Positions 38,163 to 50,451 of a stretch of DNA of 64,000 nt are shown piece after piece. Origin of the DNA: Gymnorhina tibicen (lineage: Eukaryota; Chordata; Aves; Passeriformes; Artamidae). The notes under the pieces are model-generated. The model had not been told where the DNA came from and did not search any database. It was given only the letters and a program-made list of their open reading frames with translations. Made by a program: the position numbers and the translations under genes. The DNA is taken from NCBI GenBank assembly GCA_013399875.1, contig VXAZ01000981.1:1-64000 (forward strand), written 5' to 3'. Position 1 is the first letter of the stretch. Each line of letters begins with the position of its first letter.

Positions 38163-38770
38163 AGTTTGATCAAAGCAGCATCCAGGTTGTACAGGACCCC
38201 AGGAAGTCTCCAGACCAATCTCCTACTCACAGCATGTCCGGCTCTGAGGTCAGACCAGATTGCTCAGAGCGATCTCAAAAACTGCCAGCCTCTCTGGGCA
38301 TTCTGTTCCGCAGCTTGGCTGTACTCAGGAAGGACCATGTTTTCCTTGTATCTGACCTGAGTGTCTCTCTTTACAATTTTTGCCTTTGACTTTCAGTCTT
38401 TCACTATGCAGTGCTGTATTTGTCACTAGAAGACTTCTCCAGCTTTCAGCATATCAGGAAAGGAAACTTCTGCAAGCTGTGTACTGTGCTGGCTTTGCCT
38501 GGAGTAGATAGAGTTGGCTTTCTTCATAGTGTCTCTTTCTGTCTTCTTGATCACCCCATGTAGATGCTGAAGGGCTTCTTTTAGGTCCCCCTGAAACTCT
38601 CTTCCAGGCTGGACAAGCCCAGCTGCTTCAGCCACTCCTGGTAGGACTTCTCCAGCCCCTGGCCAGCTTGGGGTCCTCTGCTGAATTCACTTCAGTTAGC
38701 ACTAACCCTGCATTGGAAGCACCAGGATGGGATGCAGTATTTCCAGAATCCCTAAGAATTCAGCTGGCCC
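38163..38770 (-). mobile_element. CR1 LINE, old degraded 3' region
   Basis: On the plus strand, AGTCTCCAGACCAATCTCCT and GAGGTCAGACCAGATTGCTC are reverse-complement CR1 3' UTR blocks, followed by CTCTGGGCATTCTGTTCC. Further right, CTCTTCCAGGCTGGACAAGC and CCCAGCTGCTTCAGCCACTC belong to the next CR1 block, and GGATGGGATGCAGTATTTCC to the one after. The terminal ATTCTATGA-type tail is missing at the left. The middle (about 38,400-38,575) does not follow CR1 and may hold an insertion. High divergence suggests an old copy. Confidence 0.75.
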
Positions 38771-39299
38771 CTGCTTTCTTAACCAATATCTCCACTTCCA
38801 TTTTTATTTCATGTGTACTTTTTTTAAAGGAGACTCGCAGGTCTTGCATATTTCCTGCACCAGAGTTTTGCATCAAGAATTCATGACATATAGTAAAATA
38901 TGACAGCATAAACACAGACAATATTCTGTGACTCCTGAAGACACTCCCAAGAAGATTTTACTTGCCTTGATAAGGAATTATTACAGTTCTATTGCACAAA
39001 TTAGCATATTTTCTTTAACATCCATTATTTGGAAACTTTCTTGGACTTCTATGTTTTATATAAATTTGTATATGGTACACCCCATTCAAAACTAACTCCA
39101 TGTCTAAAAAAGATGCTGTCTCACAAAATCCAAGGAATTCCCTAAGTTACTACTGTTTAATTCTAAGCATATATCAAATGCACTGAAAGATGGGAGTATA
39201 ACAGATATTTTATTTAGTCTTTTCTAATACTTAAAGCAACCCCAAGTTAACTTGCACTGAAATGAGATAAATTCAACAGCACAACACAGCACAGCAGCT
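38771..39299. other. AT-rich spacer, nothing recognised
   Basis: No gene or named repeat. An ACAACACAGCACAGCAGC patch lies just before the GC-rich insert that follows. Confidence 0.45.
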
Positions 39300-39770
39300 G
39301 ACTACTTTTTTTTCATGCCTAAAATCTTGCCAAGGAGCAGCAGACGTGGGGCTGCTCTGCAAGGGAATACAGAGGGAATAAGCCTGGAGGTGAAGTCAGG
39401 GCAGCAGAGGCAGTGCTCCTGTGGGCAGCACACAGCTCCTCACTGTGGGGGTGAGCAGACTGGGCAGAGCACGGTGCCATCAGCAAGATCTGCTGACAGC
39501 CCCAGACTGTCCCAGGCAAGATAGAGCTGGGCTCTGGATCCTTCTGGGGATGCCAGTCCAGTACCAGCAGGAGACAGGACTACACCAGAGGACTGAGGGC
39601 AGGACAGGGGCAGAAAAAGACTGAAGGCTGGGTAAAGGACAAGAATGCCTGTGGCAGAGCTCAGGCAGGGACTGGGTGTCCGGAGTGCAGATGGGGACCC
39701 CAGATGGGGCTGGTCAGCTGAAAACCCCTTAATGGAACTGGGGCCCCAACAGCATTTGTCATAACTATAC
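39300..39770. other. GC-rich insert, probable degraded retroelement or LTR
   Basis: Composition changes sharply here from AT-rich to G- and C-rich (AGCAGCAGACGTGGGGCTGC at the left, GGAACTGGGGCCCCAACAGC at the right) and returns to AT-rich after about 39,770. CpG is scarce, so it is not a CpG island. Frames of 66-69 codons on both strands lack known domains. The right part resembles, loosely, avian LTR or retroviral leader sequence, but I cannot name a family. Ends are judged from the change in composition. Confidence 0.4.
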
Positions 39771-42700
39771 GAGTTAAGTGTTATTTTGTTACTGAGCTGA
39801 GAAAAATTAGATAGAAAAGGTGATCATACTCAATATGATACTGTTAGGGAAATAAAGGTATAATATATGCTGATTTGCATATTTTTCTCAAGTACAGTAA
39901 TTAAAATATTTTTAGTTTTTCATTAATACATAGGAATATGAGTGAAATAAAATATTTAAAATGTACTGAAAGTTTAAAATATTTTTATTAGGGTAACTTT
40001 GATGTGTTATGTCAGTAACCTGAAAACTTAAATAAAAACTTCTCTTTCTCTAGGCTGCTGGAATAATTCCCACTGTTCACCAAAGACTGATATTTCAAAT
40101 AAGTTCTTCAACTACCTCCAGAGTCATACATGGGGATGTATCAAAGACCACATACCTGTCAAGTCACTGAGATACTGAGAGTGATACAAGCTCTGGGACT
40201 GCTTTACATAGACCTGTGGCCGTTGTCATCATCACTGACCAACCTGACAGCTATCAGTTTTGACCACAAAAAACTATGATTCACTGGTATAATTCCTCTT
40301 CACTGCCCATTTTTCATTGCTGCATCTTTCTGTTGAGTTAACCATTTTCATACAGAGCACTCTACCCTCCCAAAGGATACGTACTTCTTCCTAATAGTAC
40401 AAAAGAAAGTCAGGGTTTTGACAGGACTGTAAATATCTTAGTCATAAAGTCAAATCCTATTCTTCCAGCTAATGCATTCTGAGATACAGGGATGACTGCA
40501 GTAAGTGCACTGAATCACAGCAAGCAGTGTCTGGGGAGGGGGAGCATTGGTGCTGCCAGGCGCATCTCTGTACAAGCAGCTGCCAAGGGTTACAGCCAGT
40601 TCATACAGTGCTGGTGCCTTCCCTTTGTTTACCTGCTGGATACTGCCAAAACACAGGTTTCTCCTGACAGTGCCCAGGCAGGCTCTGATCTAACTCACAC
40701 TGCTGTATTTCAGAGACCTCACAGCCTTGTAAACGGTATTATAATTGAAAACACTCTGTAAAAAGGATGTTTCTTTTTTTACTCTCTGCTTTTTATTCCT
40801 TAGTTAGCCCTTTGATTATTTTCAAATATTTAACTGTTTACCAGTTATCCGGTCATATGTTTGAAAATGTGCAAATATGTTTGCCTTATTGCAGTGATGT
40901 ATATATACCCCCTTTGTGGTCACATTTCAGTCTTCATTCGGGAGTAGACGCATTCCTGACAATAACCTGTCTGCTGTGTGTGGAGGTATTTTTCTTCTAT
41001 CTACTCTCTTTTGATCTCGTGCAATCCTGTTTAGCACAGGTCTTCTGTCAAGAAAGAAGGAGGAGGTAGCAATATGTACTTTTTCCAGCTCTGCTCTATC
41101 TCTCTTTGCAACTCTCTTTTTCCTAGCAATTCCTTCATTTGACATCCACACATGGTCCAAGTGTGGGAATGGAAGCCACCAGTACAGAACTGGGAGGTAA
41201 GCAATTCTGCCTATGAACTCTTCAGAGAGAGAGTGCTCTTGTACACATCCTAGCAGGTGTGCATCTTCATGTCCAGACATTCACATTTTAAAAAACTGAC
41301 TCCAAATGCCATGGTAGCAGTAAAGGGAATCTAGTCAAATTGCTATATCAATTTGTAACCTTCTACATCTGTGGCTGACTATATGAAAAGGAGGTAAGTT
41401 CTTCTGAGAGAACAACCTAGCAATTAAACTGTGCCTTTTGGGGAATATTTCCAGTGAATTTATTGTGATGCCCTGTCTCATCACCTTTTCCACCAGCTAA
41501 ACTTCTGCTGTGGCATTACTCCAGCCACAGAATATCTGTAGTCAAACCTGGAAGAGGCTACTACCAAACTTGGAAAATGCCATATAGTTTAATGAGATTT
41601 TTCCATAGTCATTCTCCCTAAAATGTCAGAATTTATGCACAGTTAAGTCATTCTGATTTGACATTCCATCCATGCAGCATAGAGAATAAATGAAACATTT
41701 CAGATTCAATTATGCGGTGACTGTCAAAATATACTGAATTTTAAGAGTTGACCAGTGTGGCTAGTTACTCAGCTTTCTAAAACTGAGTTAATGTTAGTGT
41801 TACCAGAAGAATGATTGCATTTGTTGAATTTTATGGCCTAAGGCTCAAAATCTCTACCAACTACTATTACAGTTTATACTAAATGTAGCCAATACATAAC
41901 TTTGCACAGAATTTTCTACATAATAACCTCGTCTGCTTGTAGAAATAGACTTGCAATGAGATGCAGCATATTCAACAGTTATGAATTTTCTGGGTAAATT
42001 ATATTGACAAGTATGCAAATATTTCTGTCTTCACCAGTGGAAAATGGTATTTAAAAATAAAAAAAAAGTATTGTGTTGAAGATACTGTTTTCTAAAAAAA
42101 AAACCAAAAAAAACCCAGCCAAAACAAAAGGTGCTTGTATTATGTACATATGCACATACAAAAACATAAATATGAGTTATACAATTTTCATGTCAATTAA
42201 GTAAATTTCCATATTACTGACATGATATATTTTCCTTGAGAAATTCACATATGCAGATTATGATATATGTGTATATATAGATAGATATAAAAATATATGT
42301 GCATATATGCACAGTTTGCAGTGTAGTCTGGTTAGCCTTTTCAGGAAAAAGGGATTAAAATTTTGCCTATCATACTGTACTTTAGGACATTCAATGTATC
42401 TCAGTTCATTTATTTTCAGTTCAGACCTTAGTTAAGAATCTAAAAGAGGACAGGTGGTTCAAACTAAAGGGTAAGATGTTACCTCTACCTAATGATGTGG
42501 CTCTCAATGTTCCAAGAGCAGAGTCTTTGTCTCTGCATACTTTAGTGACGGTCTCCCCCAGGTCCTCCCGATATCGTCTTCAAGTGTGTTACATTTCTGA
42601 CTGAGTCATCTGTATAACGTGAAACAGACAGAAATGTCCATGTTTAAGTACTGGGCTGAGAGCTGGGGATCACGATTCAGTCCTTTGCCAAATAACCTTA

Positions 42701-42883
42701 GGTGAGTACTTTTGTGTCTTCCAAATAATGGAACTAATAATATTTTTCTGCTCATAAGTATATTTTAAGGTGGTATGTACTAAGTATTTATAGTTATTCA
42801 ATTATAAGAGTAATTTATGCAACTTACAAGTAATTACTTACACCAGTATTTTTTGTTTGAACTATGCTTTGTTTATACAATAA

Positions 42884-42917
42884 TCAGTAGCAAAGAGTGA
42901 TCAGTAGCAAAGAGTGA
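42884..42917 (+). repeat. Perfect tandem duplication, 17-bp unit
   Basis: TCAGTAGCAAAGAGTGA occurs twice head to tail without a mismatch. Such perfect two-unit repeats in unique DNA are usually recent slippage or replication duplications. Confidence 0.95.
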
Positions 42918-43080
42918 AAACCTGAACATTATCACCAAAAGTTACTATTTCATAATACATCTTAAGCATTCTTGTTTTCTCTAATGAAAAAAGGTACAAA
43001 GCTATTAAATATTTAATGACAAGACTAACACATGCAGAAGCAAAGGGAAAGGGTAGCCATTTGATACATGGCAGAGGAGA

Positions 43081-43133
43081 GGAAGAATCTCTTACCATGA
43101 GAGAGAAGAAGAAGGAAGAATCTCTTACCATGA
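43081..43133 (+). repeat. Perfect 20-bp direct repeat with 13-bp spacer
   Basis: GGAAGAATCTCTTACCATGA is present at 43,081-43,100 and at 43,114-43,133, separated by a purine-rich spacer. Confidence 0.95.
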
Positions 43134-46116
43134 AAGAGACATCCCCAAATATCAAATCCTTTAGGTACTGACAATCCTTAGAAGCCACGTGGTGGCTTAT
43201 TTCTGAAGGATTTTGCAGGAAAACCCTTCGTTTGGTTGGTTTGGTTAATAGCAGTTTATGCTGTCTGAAATCCCTATTTTATGTTTTGGGTTTTTTTCAC
43301 TCATAGGCAAACTAAAGCGAACACCTTCCAAGACAGAATGTCAGTAAATATTAGAGGAATATTTATCTAGCAGTTTGATATCTCAATAGTAAGCTCACTT
43401 TGCTGTAATCATTTAAATAGAGTTTTAAATTTTCTGTGACTGAGACTATAATGTTAAGATTTTTTAATGAGAGAAGAGACACCATCCATTTTATTAGTCT
43501 GCCATTTGATTCTAATGGATTCACTTGGATCAAATAACTAAAAGACACTCTCAATTGTTGTACAGCTTCTGTCCCTTTGTCTTTCTAGCACTGGAAAAGA
43601 GCTAAATCCCTTATCTTCCTTTACTGAAAACCACCATCTCACTCATTGTATCAAATAGCTTTTAGGATTATTGATCTAGATACTAATGTTCCTACTAACA
43701 ACTTCAGATTTTTTTCTGTAATCTGAGGGTAGAACCCAGCACTTCAGATCATCCTAAATTCTTGCTAATTATATAACTTGTATAACTTGTGGTGAATATA
43801 CATGCCAATACCACAGCCAGCTAATTTTATGAGAAAAATTCAAAAACTTTCAGTGACATCTCATTGTGCATTATGGAAAGATTGTATGACTATATGCAAT
43901 TCAGATAATGAAAAGATATATTTAAATAACTGTTCTGTCAAAATTACAACCATCTTTAACTTAAAATAAGTAAGGTGTATCTATATTTTTGTTGCATTGT
44001 GCTAGTATAACTGACTAAAATAAGTGTGTGCGCAAGAGACATGTCCCATTGCCCATTTAACCCACAGGGAACTGATTCAGTTGTGGGAGAATCTAATCTG
44101 ACTTCATCAGTTTTAAGGCAGAAATAGCTTTTGGAATGTATGGAATGGTGACAGACATGCTGATGTAATCATATAACTGATAGCAAAGCATGAAGTGAGT
44201 ACAAGATTGATAAAGTATGAAATGCTTTTTATTACCCGCTGCTGATATTCTCCTCTAGTCTGAGTTTAAAGCCTATGGTGTAGGAGAATATGAACAATAG
44301 GCCATACAGTGGCTGAAAGAAATATATAAATCTTGTCCTTTTTTCTGTGTTCTATAGGTTTTGAGTGCTCCATATCTTCAGCTGCTATTGCCAGTTTCTA
44401 TTGCACTTCATACTTCTTTCTTGCTGCGTGTCAGCTTCAGAGATACATTTTCCTATTCTGTCACAACAGGCATCTGACAAATGGTTTTCCACAATAAAAA
44501 TAATTAGCATACCAGTTAAGGAAGTCTTCCTTATCATATGCTTTGGTTTGGAAAGTTGCCAGTACATCCTTCCCATACATTTCTCTCTGTTCTCCCCAGG
44601 CAAATAAAGGCATTATCCATTGGAACAACAAGGAAATCTGTGAAATCAGTGAAATAAACTGTGTTTTAGGAGGTAAATTGGGCACATGTACAATAGAGGC
44701 ATTTTTATTTTTATAATCTGGCAGTAACAAAATAAAGTTCTTTGTACAGAGACAAAAATCTTTCCCAGGGTGGCCGATGCGATGCATCATTGCTACGACA
44801 TACTGGAAAGAAGTACTTTTAGCAGCTTGTGTGTGAGGGCAAGTTTCCCACTGAAAAAACTGCATTATCTAATGAACTTCCTCATGCTATAAACTGTACA
44901 TGTGAAATCTCTATGCTACCTGTCACAAACCAAGAGATTTGTCGTTTTAATTCCTATCCATTTTCAAATTCAAGAGGAGGGTTTTATTTCTTTCTTGAGC
45001 TGTTACCTTTACCTAATGAATTGTATTGCCCTGAGCATGAATATGAGCTATGAAAAGTGCATTCAATGCAAAATTAATAAAGCTAATCAATTTATCTTTT
45101 TTTTTTAGTGAGTTTATTTATGGGCTTTTCTCAAAGCTACAATTTTTAAGAAAATTGTCATTACATCTCCTTTTTACTATTACCCATTTTTAAATTTTAT
45201 AATTTATACCATATTTTGGGGAAACCCCCAAAATAAAACAAAAAAACAACAAAAAAAAACCACCAAAAAAAGCTAAACCCAAACCTCAATAAAAACAAAA
45301 GCATCAAATCAAAAAACAAAGTGACAATATTTTAAACAAAAAGACCATAAAAAATGTGAGAAATGCATAGTTCAGAAAAACGTAAGTAGCAAGGGCATAC
45401 GCAGGGAAACTTTGTAACTGGGAAAACATTTTAATTGCACTCCTGTGACACTGATAGGTGACATGAGTCACACCTCTTTCTTCTGGATAAGGGCAGGGTT
45501 AAGCACATCTAGCCTGTTTCCGTACTGCTTGAACTCCACACAAAACCTTTTCCTTTTTTTTCTCTCAGTGTATAACATGAGGTTTATATTTGCTGTTGTG
45601 GTAACCATTCCCATTTAAGGATCTGCCTTTCAAGTACAGAAGTAGTTAAAGAATTTTATTCCAAGATGACATATAAGGAATTAATCTTGACTGTAACCCC
45701 ATTCTGATCCATCAGACTGAGTACCTAAATTTTTTTTCTAATGTTTAAGTAGCACATCATGAGACTGAAATAACAGCATGAAGTAAAGATATTTTCAGCA
45801 GCTGGTTAGGATTTTTTTCATATACTATAAAGGATTCCCTGGTGTGGTTCTCAGAGGAGATACTGCTTTAAAAAAAACCTGCAAGACACAAGATAATGGC
45901 AAAGTGCAAAAAAAAAAGAGTGATGGAATGAGATGAATCTGAGAATGGAAACAAACACTATTTTGCTGATTTGGCTTTTGAGGATTTTTACTTTCAATTT
46001 ATCCAATGGTTGAGTTGAAGGATAAAAACTTCTATTGCATTGAATATATTTGCTTTGAAAAAAAAGGAAATATTTCATGTGCTGGCAGAGGATCCTAAAC
46101 GTAGGAGAAATAGATA

Positions 46117-46157
46117 ACAAATTGGTGACAGCAGGTTACAAATTGGTGACAGCAGGT
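46117..46157 (+). repeat. Tandem duplication, 21-bp unit
   Basis: ACAAATTGGTGACAGCAGGT with one more T (46,117-46,137) is followed directly by a second copy (46,138-46,157) that diverges only at its last base. Confidence 0.95.
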
Positions 46158-47081
46158 ATGCTGTCCTAACAGTGCAGATTTAACAAATCACATTTTATGT
46201 TCACTTTTCTGAAGTAAGTGCTACCACTGTAAAAGAAATAAGTGAACCTTGCTCTTGTCCCATAGATTTTAAATTGTGTTGTGTACCTTGGAAATAATCC
46301 ACTCTCAGTACATTTTTTTTTCTGGTCAGTGGTGCTCAAATCATGTTTCATCTTGTCTTTTACAAGTCTGGCATGAATACTGGACTGTAAGTTTACAAAC
46401 CGTCTGCCTTATTAAAATTACTAATATGAAGACATGATTACATCTTTTACTAGGAAGCAAGTTTTAACCTGTGTTGGCTTTGAAAAACCTTTTAAATAAA
46501 GTACACATATATTACTTGATGCATATTTTAATTCATAATTATTATAAGAGTTGTTTTAGTGCTTGTGAAGATAAGTAGGCTAAAAGCAATTGAAAGTTAA
46601 ATCTTATCTACAGACCATATGTACCTCGAATTCCCTTAAAATTATTCTTCAGACTATAGACCTAGAAACATAATTAGTAAGGTGACATGTGATTTTGTCT
46701 TGTTTATGTAAAAAAATTTTTTTTCAATATGCATTAGCATCTGCAAAAATTAAGGAATTATACTCTACCTTTTGCTAAGTGATTAATCTTTATACACCTA
46801 ATGAGTTATACTCCTGATTGTAGGATGACTAGTATAATTGTACTGATGAATCATTCCCTGGTTTTACTTCTATATATATATTACACAAATAAAACTTTCA
46901 ATAATGGCTTTTTAGCAGGTGGTATTGTAAAATAATAGATGCTACCTTGTCTCTCTTCTCTGGAAATAGAAAAATGTATTCATGACAAATATAAACAAGC
47001 CAATGCAGGATTCATCTTTGGATGAAAAAAATCTATTTGATGAGCCCCTTAAAAAAGACAGCTTCTATAACAAAAGATTGG

Positions 47082-47550
47082 GTCCTAGAATAATAGACTA
47101 GTTGAAGCTGAAAGGGACTTTTAAAGATTATCTAGTCCAAACCCTCTGTGATGAGCATGGACACCTTCAACTAGATCAGGTTTCTTAGACCTTCATTCAA
47201 GCTGATATTGAATGCTTCCAGTGAGTGTGGATGGGGCACCCACAACCTCTCTGGGCAACCTGTTCCAGTCTCTTAGCACACTAATTGTAAAACAAACAAA
47301 AAAAAAACCCCCAAAACCCCTAAAAACCCCACTACCTAGGTTGACCTTCTTTTAGATTTAAACCATTACCCCTTGTCTTATCACAACAGGCCCTGAAAAA
47401 AGCCCATTCCTATCTTTCTTATAGACCCTCTTCAAGCACTGAAAGGCCACGCTAAGTTTTCCCTGGGGTCCTCTCTCCTCCAGGCTACACAGCCTCAAGT
47501 CTCTCAGGTTTTCCTCATACAAGAGGAGCTCCATCCTAGGATCAACATGA
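47082..47550 (-). mobile_element. CR1 LINE, 3' region (possible first half of a split copy)
   Basis: Begins with a degraded CR1 3' terminus in reverse complement (CTAGAATAATAGACTAGTTG) and continues with AGATTATCTAGTCCAAACCC, a CTCTGGGCAACCTGTTCCAG block and ATTACCCCTTGTCTTATCAC. It then reaches CTCTCTCCTCCAGGCTACAC and GAGGAGCTCCATCCTAGGAT, where it leaves CR1. An A-rich and C-rich patch at about 47,293-47,330 is an internal expansion. In CR1 coordinates the next missing bases are few before the fragment at 48,885 resumes. Confidence 0.9.
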
Positions 47551-48884
47551 GTTGTTACTGCTGTTCCAAAATACAGGGTAGCTTTTGTCTGGGGGTTTTT
47601 TCTCTCATCTTTTCTTAGGGTAAAATGCAGAGGAGTCCACAGATGGGATCTTAGTGAGGGTTATTCCAGCAGGCACAACATGAAGCCAGTACACCAATGG
47701 AACCTCTGGATCAGTAGAGCATCTTGCTGTTAGGACTGAAACACCGGTACTGAAACCGGTGTTTGCAAACAGCTATGCAAACCTATCTGTAAAATGTCAA
47801 TTATCTGTGGACAGGGCCATATCTTATGGCACCTCTTGTGTATTTACACTGAGAACAGCAAGGTCTTGATGTCATTTGGGGCCACAGTGAAGTGGAACTG
47901 ATAAATATTTTCAGTTGAGCTGGTGCATTTACCTAAGTATTTCTGTTTCAGATTTGTCTTCACATTGTTCACAAAGAAGATAAAGAAAAAGGTAAATTGT
48001 GTGTACCTTTCCCCTCCATTACATCATCACTGCCAGACCCATCAAACTTCTGGAGATTTCAGGATTTACAAAAGGATCTTCTAGTGGAGGAAGAAGTTAT
48101 GAAATCAAATGTGCTTTTCAGGGTTTGCTGAGATTCTTTATTCTTTATGCGCTTTTCAAGAGAATTATCAGCTGGTTTAATTGTAGCTTCTTGTTGCAGT
48201 GCATTTAATCAGTTAACCACTGTTAGCCTTGGAAACATAGGATAGTTTAACTAATAGTCTTAGAAGAAAGTGAAATGGAGAACTGCATGATTATTTTGTA
48301 ACTGGTTTGATCTCAGCTTTCATAAAAATTTAAAACTTTCAAACTGCCTTCAAATAATACACATTAGTACTTAAATTATGATATAAGGGGCTTTTTTTGT
48401 TTACTGGTTTCCAAGATATTTGGAAAATGGATTCCAAAGGGAAAAGTACTCATTTTTGTACATATTATACACCTACTATTCGCTATATTTGGCACCTATC
48501 TACTTGGCAGACCAAATAAATCTGATTCCCTAATGCACATGCAAAAAACTATGTAAGTGCTTTGTAATATTTTTAAAAGCATCATTAAAGTTAATCTATA
48601 TCTGTGCTCCTACTGCCACATGAATCATGCTAAAAATGGTCTTCCTATTTTGCAATTTCACACTAATGTATGCTAATGTCTGTAGAAGACTAGTTTTGTA
48701 ATAGTTGTCAAAACTTATCATAGAAACACTTCCATGTAACACTGAATTTAGCCTCCCCTTTGGCATTCTTTGGACTTGTTCTCAGAGGCAGCATACCATA
48801 TTCTGTGCTCCTATTGTGTATTAGCATCTTTAATGCTAAGGTATATACCTTCAAAACATTTCTAAGAATTTGTGCTGAAAAAAA
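47551..48884. other. Non-CR1 segment between two CR1 pieces
   Basis: About 1.33 kb with no recognised gene or repeat family. It holds a perfect 10-bp inverted repeat around 47,739-47,764. If the flanking CR1 pieces are one copy, this segment is an insertion and its ends should show features of the inserting element; I see no LTR or tail by eye. Confidence 0.45.
47739..47764. repeat. Perfect inverted repeat, 10-bp arms, 6-base loop
   Basis: AAACACCGGT (47,739-47,748) and ACCGGTGTTT (47,755-47,764) are exact reverse complements around the loop ACTGAA. ACCGGT occurs in both arms, notable in a CpG-poor region. Confidence 0.95.
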
Positions 48885-49375
48885 CTGTCAATATCTTTCT
48901 TGTAGTGAGGGGCCAAAACTGAACACAGGTTTTGAGTTGTGGCCTCACCAATGCCAAGTGCAGGGGAATCAGCTGCCCTGGTCCTGCTGGCCACACTGTT
49001 GCTGACACAGGCCAGGTGCCATTGGCCTTCTTGGCCACCTGGGCACACACTGGCTCATGTTCAGCAGCTGTTCACCAGCACCCCCAGGTCCTTTTCCACT
49101 GGGCAGCTTCCCAGCCACTCTGCCCCAGTCTGTAGCACTGCATGGGGTTATTGTGATCCAAGTGCAGAACTGGGCCTTGTTGAACCTCATAGTACTGGCC
49201 TTGGCCCATCAATCCAGCCTGTCCAGATCCCTCTGCAGAGCCTCCATGTCCTCCAGAAGATCAACATTCCCAACCAACTCAGTGTCATCTGTGAATTTAC
49301 TGAGGGTGCACCCAATCCCCTTGTCCAGATCATTGATAAAGATATTAAACAGGTCCCAATACTGAGCCCTAGGGA
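48885..49375 (-). mobile_element. CR1 LINE, reverse-transcriptase 3' region
   Basis: The reverse complement encodes the C-terminal part of CR1 ORF2 with frame breaks. Plus-strand landmarks are GTAGTGAGGGGCCAAAACTG, GTGGCCTCACCAATGCCAAG, CTTCTTGGCCACCTGGGCAC, ACAGATGACACTGAGTTGG (minus strand; the (F/Y)ADD catalytic box region) and AGGTCCCAATACTGAGCCCT. There is no CR1 3' tail: the copy starts part-way up the element, at the point where the fragment ending at 47,550 stops. Plus-strand frames of 81-163 codons here (48,760-49,430) are antisense shadows. Confidence 0.9.
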
Positions 49376-50451
49376 GTTTACGAATTTTATGGATTCAGTA
49401 ACTGCATTACTGAATGTTTCCTATATATAAACTGTATAATTAGATGGATTATAATTTTAAAGGCAATTCCAACATTTTTTGTAATTCTTGTCAATAAAAC
49501 AAGAGGGATCAGATTTCTTAAAATTGTCTTAAATTCAAAACAGAGCCACTTGCTCTTATTTACAGATTGGATTAACAGTGCATGTTACACAGAGGGAAGA
49601 GGAAAAGAGATAGTTTTCAACCTTTAAAAAAGATCTAACATTAGGGAAACATTAAAGATAGGGGAAAGTGACATGGTAAAATTGTAAAGTAATACATAAA
49701 AATTTTTATTCTTCACAATGAGAAATTCCAACCAGTGATTATAAGAACAGATAACTGAAGAGTGAGGTGACAGATTTAATTTAATGTAAACAACAGCACT
49801 GCAAAACACACTTGGAAGATTTTGCTCTTCAAAACATGTCTTTCTGAAGTTATGCCATTCAGAACAAAAATTCCTTATAGAGACTATTGACAAAAACTTT
49901 AAAAAATACACTGAAAATACATTACTTGTATAAATAAAGACAAATTATAGAAAATTAAAAACTAAAAATATTAAGCTAAACATGAAAAACATTATGTTCT
50001 CAAGGTTTTTTTTATCTTTGTTAAATTCACATATACCTGTGTACTGATAGTCTGAAAAAACCAAAATAATAAGCCACAGAAACATGTAATTAAGGGGGAC
50101 AAGCAAGAAAATTCTTACAAGCATGGAATATCAGAAGCTCTAGAAGACAGAGCAGAAACAAAAATGGCGTGTATTTAGTTTGTATTATTAGGAACTAGTA
50201 AGTTCCTAATAATAATTAACTAATAAATATTTTGCAGAATTTGAACATATAATCCTGTTTACTTTTTTCCTCTAATGAATATAGGCAGCAAATTTTACAA
50301 GATACCAATTACAAGTGATGAAAATAAGTAATCTTTTAGACACAAAGCCATGTTGTGAACACTGTTGCCACAAGGGATCAGGAAGATGAGCTGCTCGGTA
50401 TGATTGTCAGAAAGAAAGCTCTTCCGTACAGCTAAAAGAGACGACTGTCAC
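49376..50451. other. AT-rich stretch, nothing recognised
   Basis: No gene or named repeat. It contains a perfect 14-bp inverted repeat at 50,183-50,214. Confidence 0.5.
50183..50214. repeat. Perfect inverted repeat, 14-bp arms, 4-base loop
   Basis: TATTATTAGGAACT (50,183-50,196) pairs exactly with AGTTCCTAATAATA (50,201-50,214) around the loop AGTA. It would form a strong hairpin but is AT-rich and lacks neighbours that explain it. Confidence 0.95.

Larger units (their letters stand above)
39771..47081. other. AT-rich non-coding stretch, nothing recognised
   Basis: No gene, RNA or named repeat in about 7 kb. Small local duplications are present (42,884-42,917, 43,081-43,133, 46,117-46,157). 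TA/TG-rich simple sequence lies at about 42,260-42,305, and an A-rich CAAAA-type tract at about 45,229-45,310. Frames up to 134 codons (minus strand, 44,461-44,865) show no domain. Confidence 0.55.

Noticed and set aside
47952..47991. Possible 40-base exon (TTTCAG before, GTAAAT after)
   Set aside because: Splice-like dinucleotides are common by chance, the length is not a multiple of three, and no frame resembles a known protein.
48939..49430. 163-codon plus-strand ORF
   Set aside because: It is antisense to CR1 reverse transcriptase; only the minus-strand reading has CR1 motifs.
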